A stretch of DNA of 64,000 nucleotides from Pseudomonadota bacterium. GTDB taxonomy: Bacteria > Pseudomonadota > Alphaproteobacteria > Caulobacterales > Caulobacteraceae. Of the stretch, positions 18,541 through 28,129 are shown one piece after another. The notes beneath the pieces were generated by a model. The model ran no database searches and was not told the DNA's origin. It was given only the letters and a program-made list of their open reading frames with translations. Made by a program: the position numbers and the translations under genes. The stretch is from the NCBI GenBank assembly GCA_020161365.1, contig JAIUNU010000010.1, forward strand, positions 62,001 to 126,000. The letters are read 5' to 3'. Each line of letters opens with the position of its first letter. Within the stretch, counting starts at the first letter, position 1.

Positions 18541-18637
18541 TGCTGCGTGAAAGTGGCGGTAGACGGAGGTTTTGAGCCTCAGCGGCGTTCGGTCGCACGC
18601 ACCTGTGGATCCCGGTAGAACCTTTGGTTCATTGAGG

Positions 18638-18642
18638 GATTC
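18638..18642. promoter_or_regulatory. GANTC (CcrM) site in the ftsZ leader
   Basis: GATTC matches the CcrM methylation site GANTC. Together with the site at 18690-18694 it lies upstream of the CtrA box. CcrM methylation is known to stimulate ftsZ transcription in Caulobacter. Confidence 0.55.
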
Positions 18643-18689
18643 TGTTGATAGACCACAATTTATCCAACGGCCCCGCTCGACCAAACCAC

Positions 18690-18694
18690 GACTC
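18690..18694. promoter_or_regulatory. GANTC (CcrM) site in the ftsZ leader
   Basis: GACTC is a second GANTC site, 12 bases before the CtrA box at 18706. Two sites within 60 bases in a GC-rich promoter region are unlikely to be incidental, but function is inferred. Confidence 0.55.
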
Positions 18695-18705
18695 AGATTA
18701 TGCAG

Positions 18706-18721
18706 TTAACCGCCGATTAAC
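18706..18721. promoter_or_regulatory. CtrA box upstream of ftsZ
   Basis: TTAA (18706-18709), seven bases, TTAAC (18717-18721) is a perfect CtrA consensus, 102 bases before the ftsZ start. CtrA is known to repress ftsZ in Caulobacter swarmer cells. The rest of 18541-18822 has a few AT-rich stretches and the ftsZ ribosome site GAGGG, and no ORF. Confidence 0.8.
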
Positions 18722-18822
18722 GATGGTGGTTGTTCTGTTAACACGATCGTCGAGGCATCCCCGGCGATTGGGTGTCGCCGAGGTCTAATTTGACGATTTC
18801 GGCGTAAGGACGCGAGGGTCCC

Positions 18823-20349
18823 ATGGCTATTTCTCTTTCCGCGCCGCGTACGACCGAGCTGAAGCCGCGCATCGTGGTTTTCGGCGTTGGCGGCGCTGGC
18901 GGCAACGCCGTGAACAACATGATCGAGGCGGGCCTCGAGGGTGTGGAGTTCGTGGTCGCCAATACTGACGCTCAGCAGCTTCAGTTCGCCAAGACGGACC
19001 GTCGCATCCAGCTGGGTGTTCAGATCACCCAGGGCCTGGGCGCCGGCGCGCACCCCGAGGTGGGCATGAGCGCGGCCGAAGAAAGCTTCCCGGAGATCGG
19101 CGAGCACCTCGATGGCGCTCACATGGTCTTCATCACCGCCGGCATGGGCGGCGGCACCGGCACCGGCGCGGCGCCGATCATCGCCAAGTGCGCTCGCGAG
19201 CGCGGCATCCTGACCGTCGGCGTCGTGACCAAGCCTTTCCACTTCGAAGGCCGTCACCGTATGCGCCTCGCTGACAGCGGCATCCAGGAGCTGCAGCGCT
19301 ACGTCGACACCCTGATCGTCATTCCGAACCAGAACCTGTTCCGCGTCGCCAACGAGCGCACGACGTTCGCCGAAGCTTTTGGCATGGCCGACCAGGTGCT
19401 GCACTCGGGCGTCCGTTCGATCACCGATCTGATGGTCCTGCCGGGCCTGATCAACCTCGATTTCGCCGACGTCCGCACCGTCATGACCGAGATGGGCAAG
19501 GCGATGATGGGAACCGGCGAAGGCACGGGCGAAGACCGCGCCCTGATGGCCGCTCAGAACGCCATCGCCAACCCGCTGCTGGACGAAGTCTCGCTGAAGG
19601 GCGCCAAGGCCGTTCTGGTCAACGTGACCGGCGGCATGGACATGACCCTGCTGGAAGTCGACGAGGCAGCCAACGCGATTTCGGATCAGGTCGATCCGGA
19701 AGCCAACATCATCTTCGGCGCGGCCTTCGATCCGTCGTTGGAAGGCGTGATCCGCGTGTCGGTGGTGGCCACCGGCATGGACGGCGCTTCGATCGCCCAG
19801 ATCGAGCCTAAGCCCGTGTCGCGCAACACCTCGGCGGCTCCGTTGATCGCCGAAACCACCCGCCCGGCACCGCAGCCGGAGCCGGCCCGTCCGACCGCGC
19901 GCTATGAAGCCGCGCGCCCGGCCGAACGTCCGGTCGCCTTCGCCCCGGAGCCCGCTCCGGAGCCGGAGATCGTGATGTCGGCGGCCCAGGCCGAGCCGGA
20001 AGCCGAACTCTATTATGACGAGCCGACTGTAGCTGAAGAACCGCGTATTTCCGCGGCTCCGGCCCGGCCGGTGACGCGCATCGTCGACCCGCTGGTCGAT
20101 GAGGCCGGTGACGAGCCCTTGTTCCCCGAGAGCAACTACTACGAAGAGCGTCGTCCGCAGAAGCAGGGCGGGTTCTTCTCGATGTTCGGTGGCGGTCGCC
20201 AGCGTTACGAGCAGCAGGCCTCCGCGCCTCAGCCCCAGTCGCGTTCGACCCAGAGCGCGCGACCGCAGATGCAACCGGTCGAGACGCCTCAGGCCGACGA
20301 CGCCGAGGACCTTGAGATCCCGTCGTTCCTGCGCCGCCTGGCGAACTGA
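18823..20349 (+). CDS. ftsZ: Cell division GTPase FtsZ
   Basis: FtsZ is the tubulin-like GTPase that forms the Z-ring. The 508-residue protein has the N-terminal nucleotide motif GVGGAGGNA (21-29) and the signature GGGTGTG at 109-115, then the T7 loop region [11 protein letters not shown]. From about residue 325 to 490 there is a long Pro/Ala/Glu-rich linker, and the C-terminal peptide [11 protein letters not shown] contacts FtsA and other partners. The 508-residue length matches Caulobacter FtsZ. GAGGG precedes ATG 18823. A strong terminator follows. Confidence 0.99.
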   Translation: MAISLSAPRTTELKPRIVVFGVGGAGGNAVNNMIEAGLEGVEFVVANTDAQQLQFAKTDRRIQLGVQITQGLGAGAHPEVGMSAAEESFPEIGEHLDGAHMVFITAGMGGGTGTGAAPIIAKCARERGILTVGVVTKPFHFEGRHRMRLADSGIQELQRYVDTLIVIPNQNLFRVANERTTFAEAFGMADQVLHSGVRSITDLMVLPGLINLDFADVRTVMTEMGKAMMGTGEGTGEDRALMAAQNAIANPLLDEVSLKGAKAVLVNVTGGMDMTLLEVDEAANAISDQVDPEANIIFGAAFDPSLEGVIRVSVVATGMDGASIAQIEPKPVSRNTSAAPLIAETTRPAPQPEPARPTARYEAARPAERPVAFAPEPAPEPEIVMSAAQAEPEAELYYDEPTVAEEPRISAAPARPVTRIVDPLVDEAGDEPLFPESNYYEERRPQKQGGFFSMFGGGRQRYEQQASAPQPQSRSTQSARPQMQPVETPQADDAEDLEIPSFLRRLAN

Positions 20350-20371
20350 AAGACTACCAAGACCTGAACAG

Positions 20372-20400
20372 ACGCCCCGGGATCGCTCCCGGGGCGTTTT
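20372..20400 (+). terminator. Intrinsic terminator of ftsZ
   Basis: ACGCCCCGGGA-tcgc-TCCCGGGGCGT is a perfect 11-bp stem with a four-base loop, followed by TTTT, 23 bases after the ftsZ stop. Confidence 0.92.
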
Positions 20401-20472
20401 GCTTTGGACGCTCGCCTTGCGACTCTCGCCCGCCTTGGTCACAGTTCGCGCCGTGATCGCGAGGGGAAATCT

Positions 20473-22329
20473 ATGCGCAAGCTTTTGTTCGGCCTGTCGG
20501 CCTTGACCTTGGCCGTCGCCAGCGCGGCGGCTGCGCAGGATCCCGGTCCCGCAGCGCCTGTGCAGTACGAGGTCGCGTTCCCCAACGCCACGCACCGGGA
20601 AGCTCAGATCACCGCGACCTTCCGCAAGGTCCCCAAGGGCGCCTTGCAATTGCGGATGTCGCGGTCCTCGCCCGGCCGCTATGCGATCCATGAGTTCGCC
20701 AAAAACGTTTATCGGGTCAGCGCTGTCGACGGCGCGGGCAAGCCGCTGAAGGTCGAGCGCGCCGAGCCCTACGGTTGGTCGGTTTCAGGCCACGATGGGA
20801 CGGTGAAGATCACCTACACCCTGTACGCCGATCGCGGTGACGGCACCTATTCGCAGGTCGACACGACCCACGCGCACCTGAACATGCCGGCGACCTTCCT
20901 GTGGGCGGTCGGCTATGACGACAAGCCGATCCGTGTGCGTTTTGAACGCGCCGATCCAAGCTGGAAGATCGCCACCCAGCTCCCGCCGGTGGCCGGACAG
21001 GCCGACAGCTTCTGGGCCCCCAACCTTCAGTACTTCATGGACAGCCCCACCGAGCTCAGCGCCATGACCGTGCGCGAGTGGACGGTGACCGACAAGGGGC
21101 GCGATTACACCTTCCGCCTGGCTCTGCATGATCCCGGCACGCCCGAGGATGCTGACAAGTTCGCCGAGAAGCTGAAGGCCATCGTGCCCGAGCACATCAA
21201 GGTGTTCGGCGAGCTGCCGAAGTTCGACTATGGCCAGTACACCTTCATCGCCGACTACATGCCGCAGATCACCGGCGACGGCATGGAGCATCGCAACTCC
21301 ACTTTCATCAGCCAGCCGCGCTCGCTGTTCCGAGGCAATTTCAGCCAACTGGGCACGGCCAGCCACGAGCTGTTCCACGCGTGGAACGTCGAGCGCATCC
21401 GTCCGGCCGAGCTGGAGCCGTTCGATTTCACCAAGGCCAACCCGACCCCGTCCCTGTGGCTGGCCGAAGGCTTCACCCAGTACTACGGTCCGCTGCTGAT
21501 CCGTCGGGCGGGGCAGTCGACCACCGACGAGTTCCTGACCGGGCTGTCCGGCACGTTGAACGGCGTCGTCAATGGACCTGGCCGGCTCTATGGCTCGCCG
21601 CAGGAGATGAGCCTGCGCGCGCCGTTCGTCGACGCCGCCGCCGCGCTGGACCCGGTCAATCCGAACATCTTCACGTCGTACTACCCCTACGGTGCGGTGA
21701 TCGGTCTGGCCTTGGACCTGCAGCTGCGCGAGCGCAACAAGCCGCTCAGCCTCGATGACTTCATGAAGCAGATGTGGCGCGCCCACGGGGTCACCGAAAA
21801 GCCCTACAAGCCGGCCGACATCCGCGCCGCCCTGGCCAAGACGACGGGGGATCAGGCTTTCGCTGACGCCTTCTTCAAGGCCAGCATCGAGGGTTCGGCC
21901 CTGCCGGACTTCGCGCCGCTGCTGGAGCGGGCGGGGCTGAAGCTGCGCCAGAAGTCGCCCAAGAAGGCCTGGCTGGGGTCCTCGCGCGTGAAGGTGAGCG
22001 GAACGGAGCTGCTGCTTGATGCGCCACCCTTACCCAACAGCCCACTCTACGGAGCCGGCGTCGAGGTCGGCGATCGGATCGTCAGCATCGGGCGCTTCGG
22101 ATTCGCCAACGAGAGCGACTGGACCGACGCACTGGACCGCCTGAAGCCGGGCGAGTCCACGACTGTGAAATTCATCCAGCGCGGCCAGAGCCGTGAGGCG
22201 CCGCTCACAGTCACCGCCGATCCGACCCTGGAAGTGGTGCGTTTCGAAAAGGCCGATCTCAAGCCGACCGAGGCGCAGCTGGCGTTCCGAAAGGCGTGGT
22301 TGGGCGCGGAGACCGAGGCGGTCAAATAG
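20473..22329 (+). CDS. Secreted M61-family metallopeptidase with PDZ domain
   Basis: This is a predicted exported glycyl-aminopeptidase-like enzyme of 618 residues. It has a signal peptide (RKLLFGLSALTLAVASAAAA), an N-terminal beta domain, and the catalytic zinc motif HELFH at residues 298-302 with the third ligand E332 in LAEGFTQYYG. A PDZ-like domain is near 515-595 (GAGVEVGDRIVSIGRFGF). ATG 20473 is chosen because GAGGGGAAA lies just upstream and the signal peptide begins there. The frame extends upstream into the ftsZ terminator, which is not coding. It is probably a single gene. Confidence 0.93.
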   Translation: MRKLLFGLSALTLAVASAAAAQDPGPAAPVQYEVAFPNATHREAQITATFRKVPKGALQLRMSRSSPGRYAIHEFAKNVYRVSAVDGAGKPLKVERAEPYGWSVSGHDGTVKITYTLYADRGDGTYSQVDTTHAHLNMPATFLWAVGYDDKPIRVRFERADPSWKIATQLPPVAGQADSFWAPNLQYFMDSPTELSAMTVREWTVTDKGRDYTFRLALHDPGTPEDADKFAEKLKAIVPEHIKVFGELPKFDYGQYTFIADYMPQITGDGMEHRNSTFISQPRSLFRGNFSQLGTASHELFHAWNVERIRPAELEPFDFTKANPTPSLWLAEGFTQYYGPLLIRRAGQSTTDEFLTGLSGTLNGVVNGPGRLYGSPQEMSLRAPFVDAAAALDPVNPNIFTSYYPYGAVIGLALDLQLRERNKPLSLDDFMKQMWRAHGVTEKPYKPADIRAALAKTTGDQAFADAFFKASIEGSALPDFAPLLERAGLKLRQKSPKKAWLGSSRVKVSGTELLLDAPPLPNSPLYGAGVEVGDRIVSIGRFGFANESDWTDALDRLKPGESTTVKFIQRGQSREAPLTVTADPTLEVVRFEKADLKPTEAQLAFRKAWLGAETEAVK

Positions 22330-22344
22330 CCGCCTTGTCTTGTG

Positions 22345-22360
22345 TGTTATGTTGTAACAT
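22345..22360. promoter_or_regulatory. Weak Zur-like box
   Basis: TGTTA-N5-TAACA (22345-22359) has the same arm sequence and spacing as the core of the strong palindrome 49 bases downstream. It probably is a second, weaker Zur site for the zinc GTPase gene. It lies just after the M61 gene stop. Confidence 0.5.
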
Positions 22361-22388
22361 TGCCCTTGCGGCCCGAGGCGGAACCACT

Positions 22389-22413
22389 CATTATGTTATA
22401 ATATAACATAATG
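22389..22413. promoter_or_regulatory. Zur box (perfect 25-bp palindrome)
   Basis: Arms CATTATGTTATA and TATAACATAATG flank a central A. This AT-rich palindrome matches the known alphaproteobacterial Zur consensus (ATGTTATA-N-TATAACAT), sits 9 bases before the CobW-family start, and contains a TATAAT at 22397-22402. Repression by Zur under zinc sufficiency is the expected effect. Confidence 0.85.
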
Positions 22414-22421
22414 GATTTGCC

Positions 22422-23638
<1,217 letters not shown>

Positions 23639-23642
<4 letters not shown>

Positions 23643-23818
23643 AGACCGCGCCGCCCGTAGATGCCGAGGGCGTCCTTCAGGAGCCCACGGCCGAATGGGT
23701 CGCCGCGCGCTTCGGGGTCAGCCACGAGGAAGCCGAATGGACCCTGGTCCTCTATCGGTTCTCGATGCTGTACCCCGAAGGGCCGGAGCCCGGTCGCTTC
23801 TTCTGCGAGGCGCTTTAG
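23639..23818 (+). CDS. Small unknown protein translationally coupled to the zinc GTPase
   Basis: This is a 59-residue acidic protein starting with GTG 23639 and overlapping the GTPase stop by four bases (GTGA), the arrangement used by several real gene pairs here. It has no membrane segment or signal, and one cysteine near its C-terminus (RFFCEAL). Residues [22 protein letters not shown] look like a helix pair. I do not recognise the family. Coupling to a Zur-controlled gene suggests a zinc-limitation role. Its last four bases overlap the convergent CPBP gene. Confidence 0.6.
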
Positions 23819-24792
23819 CTTACGGACGGGCCGAAGCTCGCAGAGCGGGCGCGGGCGGTGCGGAACGCGCCCGTGACGCCGAAATAGACCGAGGCCGTCA
23901 GCAGGACGATCGTCGTCGCCACGCTGGCCTCGGGACCAAAGGCGCCGCCCGTCAGCCACCACGGCGCGCCCTCTTTCGGAGCAAGGTCGATGACCAGGCT
24001 TTGCACCGCGATGCGGCCGCCGCTGACTTCAAGGCCGAACCCCACGCCCAATAGCCAGTTCCAGGCCGTGTGCCAGGCGCAGACGCCCCATAGCGATCCT
24101 TCCTTGATCGCGTAGAGGCTGATCATGACGCCAAACAGGATCAGGTTGACCAGGGCCAAGGCCAGGTCCTTCGACGGCGCGATGTTGCCGCCGTGCATGA
24201 TGGCGAACAGGACACTGTTGATGACGACGGCGGCGATCAGGCCGTGGCGCGAGGCGACCAGCTGCATCAGCCAGCCGCGCATCAGCAGTTCTTCGGTCCC
24301 GCCCTGGATCATGAAGCCGCCGAAAAGCGCCAGGATCGGCAGGAACAGGATCGGCGACGGCGCGGTCCAGACGCCGCGTCCCTCGATCCGATAGCCGCCG
24401 GCGATCCAGATCAGGGCGATGACGGTGAGCAGGAAGCCACAGCCGACCAGCAGGCCGCGCATGTATCGGCGGAGGAATGCGCCATTGAAGCCGAGAGCCC
24501 GCGGCGTCCGGCGTTCGAACAGCCAGACCCAGGCCAGCAGCAGCAGGGCGGTGAAGCCGAAGCCGACCAGTTGGATCACCAGCGGCAGCCACTGGTCTTG
24601 AAGGTCGGCTTGGTGGAAGCCCAACGGCTTCAGGACGGCGAAGATCGTGGCCAGTTGGCCCAGAACGAAGAAGACGATGATCAGCGGAATGGCCGCCGCT
24701 GTCCATGTGCGGCGATGCTTGGGCGCTCTGGGCCCGTAGAGTTCGACGTTCTTCAAGGTGAGCCCCCCGCTCGTTCGATGGCCGCCGGTCAT
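23815..24792 (-). CDS. CPBP-family intramembrane protease
   Basis: This integral membrane protein of 325 residues has about eight hydrophobic segments. It carries the CAAX-protease/bacteriocin-processing (CPBP, formerly Abi) motifs: the glutamate pair and arginine in EELLMRGW, the first histidine in FAIMHGGN, and a later AWHTAWNWLLG. The catalytic residues are therefore intact. Substrates of bacterial CPBP proteins are mostly unknown. The start ATG 24792 is the only in-frame ATG before the first membrane segment. It converges on the zinc operon. Confidence 0.88.
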   Translation of the reverse strand: MTGGHRTSGGLTLKNVELYGPRAPKHRRTWTAAAIPLIIVFFVLGQLATIFAVLKPLGFHQADLQDQWLPLVIQLVGFGFTALLLLAWVWLFERRTPRALGFNGAFLRRYMRGLLVGCGFLLTVIALIWIAGGYRIEGRGVWTAPSPILFLPILALFGGFMIQGGTEELLMRGWLMQLVASRHGLIAAVVINSVLFAIMHGGNIAPSKDLALALVNLILFGVMISLYAIKEGSLWGVCAWHTAWNWLLGVGFGLEVSGGRIAVQSLVIDLAPKEGAPWWLTGGAFGPEASVATTIVLLTASVYFGVTGAFRTARARSASFGPSVS

Positions 24793-24856
24793 GTTCGGCG
24801 TCTCGGCGCCGCTCGTCGCCCAGAACGCGACGGCTGCAAACTTAATTATGTCTCAT

Positions 24857-24890
24857 GAAGTCCCGCGCGTCCGTGCGAACGCGCGGCTTC
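24857..24890 (-). terminator. Hairpin after the DUF1905 gene
   Basis: CCGCGCGT (24863-24870) and ACGCGCGG (24879-24886) form an 8-bp stem, extended by GAAG/CTTC outside a two-base mismatch. It directly follows the DUF1905 stop on the minus strand. No T-tract follows, so termination strength is uncertain. The remainder of 24793-24856 holds no feature. Confidence 0.45.
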
Positions 24891-25180
24891 TAGATCAAAA
24901 GCTCGATCAGAACCTGCACACGGTCGCCCGCCGTGACGCCGGCCCGACGGCGAACCTCGGCCTTCACGGGTAACAGGAAGCTCTTTGAGCGATTGTCGGG
25001 AAACACCGAGGTGTTCCAGGTGACCCCGCCGATTTGGGCTCGCACCCGAACGGAGCCGAAGCCCTCCGCCGGTCCGCTCAAGGCGCGAAGGCTCGCCGCG
25101 ACTTCGCCGGGGAGGGTCGTGAAGAACCAACCGCCAGCTCCGGACGAGCGCCAGATCTCGGCTTCGAAGGTGTATTGCAT
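24890..25180 (-). CDS. DUF1905 domain protein
   Basis: This is a small soluble protein of 96 residues that matches the DUF1905 pattern: N-terminal YTFEAEIWRSSGAGGWFFTTLP, the middle GSVRVRAQIGGVTWNTSVFP, and the end LLPVKAEVRRRAGVTAGDRVQV. The fold is a small beta barrel, and the biochemical role is unknown in the family. In other bacteria it is often fused to a YdeI/OmdA domain, which is absent here. It lies 78 bases after the SPFH gene on the same strand, separated by a hairpin. Confidence 0.85.
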   Translation of the reverse strand: MQYTFEAEIWRSSGAGGWFFTTLPGEVAASLRALSGPAEGFGSVRVRAQIGGVTWNTSVFPDNRSKSFLLPVKAEVRRRAGVTAGDRVQVLIELLI

Positions 25181-25209
25181 GGCCCTTCCGTCCTTTCAGG
25201 GCGGAAGAT

Positions 25210-25256
25210 GGAGGGCGGCGCGTCGAAGCTTGTCGGCATCCGGCGCGCCGCCCTCC
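25210..25256 (-). terminator. Hairpin after the SPFH gene
   Basis: GGAGGGCGGCGCG (25210-25222) and CGCGCCGCCCTCC (25244-25256) form a perfect 13-bp stem with a 21-base loop, starting three bases past the SPFH stop. It probably limits read-through into DUF1905. There is no long T-tract. Confidence 0.6.
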
Positions 25257-25258
25257 TG

Positions 25259-26164
25259 TCAGTCGACCTTGACGAAGGGCGTCGAGCCGCCGGTCACCTT
25301 GGGCAACTCGCCGTTCCACTTCTCGATGGCCAGTTGCTGCAGGACCTGCGGGTTGGCGCGCAGGGCCTCGCCCTTGATGCGGATGGCTTCGGCCTCGCCG
25401 CGCGCCTTGGCGACGGCGGCGTTGGCCAGCGCGGTTTCCTTGGCCTCGAGCGCCTTGGCCGCCAAGGCTTCCTGCTCCAGCTGGGTCTTGGCCTGCATCT
25501 GCTGGATGATCGCCTGCGGGTAGCGGATCGAGCCGATCCAGTCGAGCTGGCTGATGTTGACGCCGTGGCGCGCCCACTTGCCGGCCACGCGGGCATAGGC
25601 CTTCTGGATCACCATCTGACGACCGCCGCTGTAGAGCGTCTCGACCCCAACCTTCTCGGCCTCCGCCGCGACGGCCGAGCGGACGTCGTTGCGGATCGGA
25701 CCGTCCAGGAGCTGGTCGAACGACAGGCGATAGGTCTGGTAGAGGTTCGGGGCGGAGGCCGGATTGACCTGCAGCGTCACCGAGATGTCCGCCGTCATCG
25801 GCAGGCCGGTATTGTCCGAGAAGGTGATCTCCTCGTTCTCGTTGCCACGCTCGTCGGCTTCGCGGGTGTAGCCATAGGTGCGCTGGATCACCGGGTACTG
25901 GATGATCCGCTCGCCGATCCCACGCAGGTACCAGCGGGGGGGCAGGGGCTCGGGATCGACGCCGGCCGACGAGCCGAGGGTGCGAATCTTAACGCCGACA
26001 TTGCCCGGCTCGACCGTCGAGCTCTGGGTGACGACGACGCAGGAGCTCAGCAACAGCAGCACGACGCCGACGCTGATGGCGAGGGCCTGCTTGCCCTTGC
26101 TTTGGAAGGGCGACTTGAAGGGGGGCTTATTGCTGGAGGGGATGGCGAATGGGCTCTCGGGCAT
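25259..26164 (-). CDS. SPFH/band 7 (prohibitin-like) membrane protein
   Basis: This is a 301-residue SPFH-domain protein. A polar 26-residue N-terminus precedes a hydrophobic segment that ends in LLSSC (C42), which could be either a membrane anchor or a lipobox. The SPFH domain follows (about 50-220), then a coiled coil rich in Ala, Glu and Lys (about 222-275, AKALEAKETALANAAVAKAR region). Such proteins form membrane-bound oligomeric assemblies that organise proteases or lipids. It has no NfeD-like partner here. The divergent Lrp gene starts 136 bases away. Confidence 0.88.
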   Translation of the reverse strand: MPESPFAIPSSNKPPFKSPFQSKGKQALAISVGVVLLLLSSCVVVTQSSTVEPGNVGVKIRTLGSSAGVDPEPLPPRWYLRGIGERIIQYPVIQRTYGYTREADERGNENEEITFSDNTGLPMTADISVTLQVNPASAPNLYQTYRLSFDQLLDGPIRNDVRSAVAAEAEKVGVETLYSGGRQMVIQKAYARVAGKWARHGVNISQLDWIGSIRYPQAIIQQMQAKTQLEQEALAAKALEAKETALANAAVAKARGEAEAIRIKGEALRANPQVLQQLAIEKWNGELPKVTGGSTPFVKVD

Positions 26165-26279
26165 GCGGGGGTCCTCGCTCTAGATTTTCCACAGATGGTA
26201 GAGCGGTAAGCGCGACTGTGCGCAAGCGGCGTCTCCCACTCGCTAATGAATTCCGCTAGCTTGACACGATCTGCCAATT

Positions 26280-26296
26280 TTATCCGAAAACCGGTC
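26280..26296. promoter_or_regulatory. Candidate Lrp-type operator at the lrp start
   Basis: The sequence TTATCCGAAAACCGGTC lies just before the regulator's ATG 26300. The longer block 26271-26301 (CTGCCAATT...GGTCAC.AT) recurs at 26825-26856 ahead of the aminotransferase, with most bases identical. The position over the start suggests autoregulation. Confidence 0.5.
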
Positions 26297-26299
26297 ACG

Positions 26300-26770
26300 A
26301 TGAAGCTGACGCGCGCCGATCGTAAGATTCTTCAGATCCTGCAGGAGGATGGCAAGATCTCGAACGTTGAGCTAGCCGAGCGGGTGGGCCTGTCGCCCAG
26401 TCCCTGCCTGCGCCGCGTCAAGCAGCTGGAGGCGTCCGGCCTCATCAGCGGTTATGTGGCCCTGCTGGACCGGCGCAAGGCCCGGCTGGATGTGCTGGCC
26501 TACGTCGAGGTGCAGGTCGATCGTCACAGCGAGGAGGCCGCGGAGGCTTTCAAGCAGGCGGTTCTGCGCGAGCCCGAGGTCGTCGGCTGCTACGCGATGA
26601 CCGGGGGGTACGACTACCTGCTACGCGTGGTGGTGCCGAGCCTGGACGCCTATGCCGATTTCACCATGAAGCGCCTCCTGAAGATGCCGGCGGTGAAGGA
26701 CGTGCGCTCCTCGTTCGTGCTGGAGACCATCAAGGACCAGACGGCGCTGCCGCTGGATCATCTGCACTGA
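26300..26770 (+). CDS. Lrp/AsnC-family transcriptional regulator
   Basis: This 156-residue regulator has an N-terminal winged helix-turn-helix (DRKILQILQEDGKISNVELA, then VGLSPSPCLRRVKQLEASG) and a C-terminal RAM/Lrp ligand domain (about 65-145, GCYAMTGGYDYLLRVVVP). ATG 26300 is chosen because it begins at the family N-terminus; the open frame upstream is not Lrp-like. It lies directly before the aromatic aminotransferase and shares a DNA motif with that promoter, so it is probably the local regulator of tyrosine/phenylalanine use, responding to an aromatic amino acid. Confidence 0.93.
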   Translation: MKLTRADRKILQILQEDGKISNVELAERVGLSPSPCLRRVKQLEASGLISGYVALLDRRKARLDVLAYVEVQVDRHSEEAAEAFKQAVLREPEVVGCYAMTGGYDYLLRVVVPSLDAYADFTMKRLLKMPAVKDVRSSFVLETIKDQTALPLDHLH

Positions 26771-26834
26771 CGGGGGGCTAGCCTTCGCATCACGTGCTCG
26801 TTCAGATTTGATTTAGGTCATAAACTGCCAATTG

Positions 26835-26851
26835 TTTCGGCAAAAGCGGTC
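26835..26851. promoter_or_regulatory. Candidate Lrp-type operator before the aminotransferase
   Basis: TTTCGGCAAAAGCGGTC is the second copy of the lrp-start motif, 88 bases before the aminotransferase ATG. Consensus with the other two copies is TTNCGNCANAANCGGTC. It is followed at 26867-26879 by TGACATCGGCATG, which also follows the third copy at 43359. Confidence 0.5.
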
Positions 26852-26938
26852 ACAATCGACAGGTTCTGACATCGGCATGGCGTTACAGTCCCCCCGTAGA
26901 TTGTCACGGCGCTTCGACGCCGATCGCGGGAGGTCGCC

Positions 26939-28129
26939 ATGTCTGCTTCTTCGGTGTTCGCCGGGCTGAAGCCTCAGGCCCCGGACGCGCTGCTGTCGTT
27001 GATCGGCCTCTATCGCCGCGACCCGCGTCCCGAGAAGATCGACCTGGGGGTCGGGGTGTTTCGCGACGACGTCGGCGCCACCCCGGTTCTGGCCTCGGTC
27101 AAGGCGGCCGAGCGCCTGTTGCTCGAAGGGCAGGCGACCAAGGCCTATCTCGGCCCCGAGGGCGACATCGGCTATCTCGACCTGCTCAAGCCGATCATCT
27201 TCGGCGACCGGATCGACCACGAGATGTTCGCCGTGCAGACGCCTGGCGGCACCGGCGCCATCCGTCTGGCGTGCGAGCTGCTCAAGGCGGCTAGGCCGGA
27301 CCTGCGGATGTTCATCGGCGTTCCGACCTGGCCCAACCACACCCAGATCCTCGACCAGCTGGGGATCGAGACCGTCGCCTTCGGTCACTACGATCAGCGC
27401 GCCCAGCGCCTGGCGTTCGATGAAATGATGGCCGCGCTCGAGACGGCGCAGGCGGGGGACGCGGTGCTGCTGCACGGCTGTTGCCACAACCCGTCGGGCG
27501 CCGATTACAGCCTCGCCCAGTGGGCGGCGATCGCCGAACTGGTGGCGCGCAAGGGGCTGACCCCGCTGATCGACCTGGCCTACCAGGGCCTGGGTCTGGG
27601 TCTGGAGCCCGACGCGGCCGGCATGCGCCTTGTTCTGGCGGCCGCCGAGGACGGTCTTCTGGCCTATTCCTGCGACAAGAATTTCGGTCTCTACCGCGAG
27701 CGTGTCGGCGCGCTCTACACGCTGACGCGTGACGCCGAGACACTGGACATCACCGCCAGCAACATCCGCGCCCTGGCCCGCACCAACTGGTCGATGCCGC
27801 CGGATCACGGCGCGGCGACTGTGCGGGTTATCCTTGAGTCCGAGGCCCTGACCGCGCTCTGGCGCGACGAGCTGGAGGCGATGCGCGCGCGGGTCGCCGG
27901 GTTGCGCCAGGCTCTGGCCAAGGCTAGCCCGGCCCTGGCCCCGCTGGCCGGCCAGCACGGCCTGTTCGCCCTGCTACCGCTGTCGCCGGCCCAGGTCGCC
28001 GCGCTGCGCGAGCGCCACGGCGTCTACATGGCCGGCTCGGGCCGTATCAATCTGGCGGGCCTGACCCCCGACACCATCGATGTTTTCGCGCGGGCCTTCG
28101 AGGCCTGTCTGCAAGGAGAACCCGCATGA
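26939..28129 (+). CDS. Aromatic amino acid aminotransferase (class I/II)
   Basis: This PLP-dependent transaminase of 396 residues probably converts tyrosine or phenylalanine to its 2-oxo acid. The N-terminal DLGVGVFRDDVGATPVL is typical of the aspartate/aromatic Ia subgroup. The PLP lysine is K247 in SCDKNFGLYRERVG, and HNPSG is the pyridine-ring region. GGGAGG precedes ATG 26939. The stop overlaps hppD by four bases (ATGA), so the product feeds directly into the next step. The substrate is assigned mainly from context. Confidence 0.92.
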   Translation: MSASSVFAGLKPQAPDALLSLIGLYRRDPRPEKIDLGVGVFRDDVGATPVLASVKAAERLLLEGQATKAYLGPEGDIGYLDLLKPIIFGDRIDHEMFAVQTPGGTGAIRLACELLKAARPDLRMFIGVPTWPNHTQILDQLGIETVAFGHYDQRAQRLAFDEMMAALETAQAGDAVLLHGCCHNPSGADYSLAQWAAIAELVARKGLTPLIDLAYQGLGLGLEPDAAGMRLVLAAAEDGLLAYSCDKNFGLYRERVGALYTLTRDAETLDITASNIRALARTNWSMPPDHGAATVRVILESEALTALWRDELEAMRARVAGLRQALAKASPALAPLAGQHGLFALLPLSPAQVAALRERHGVYMAGSGRINLAGLTPDTIDVFARAFEACLQGEPA

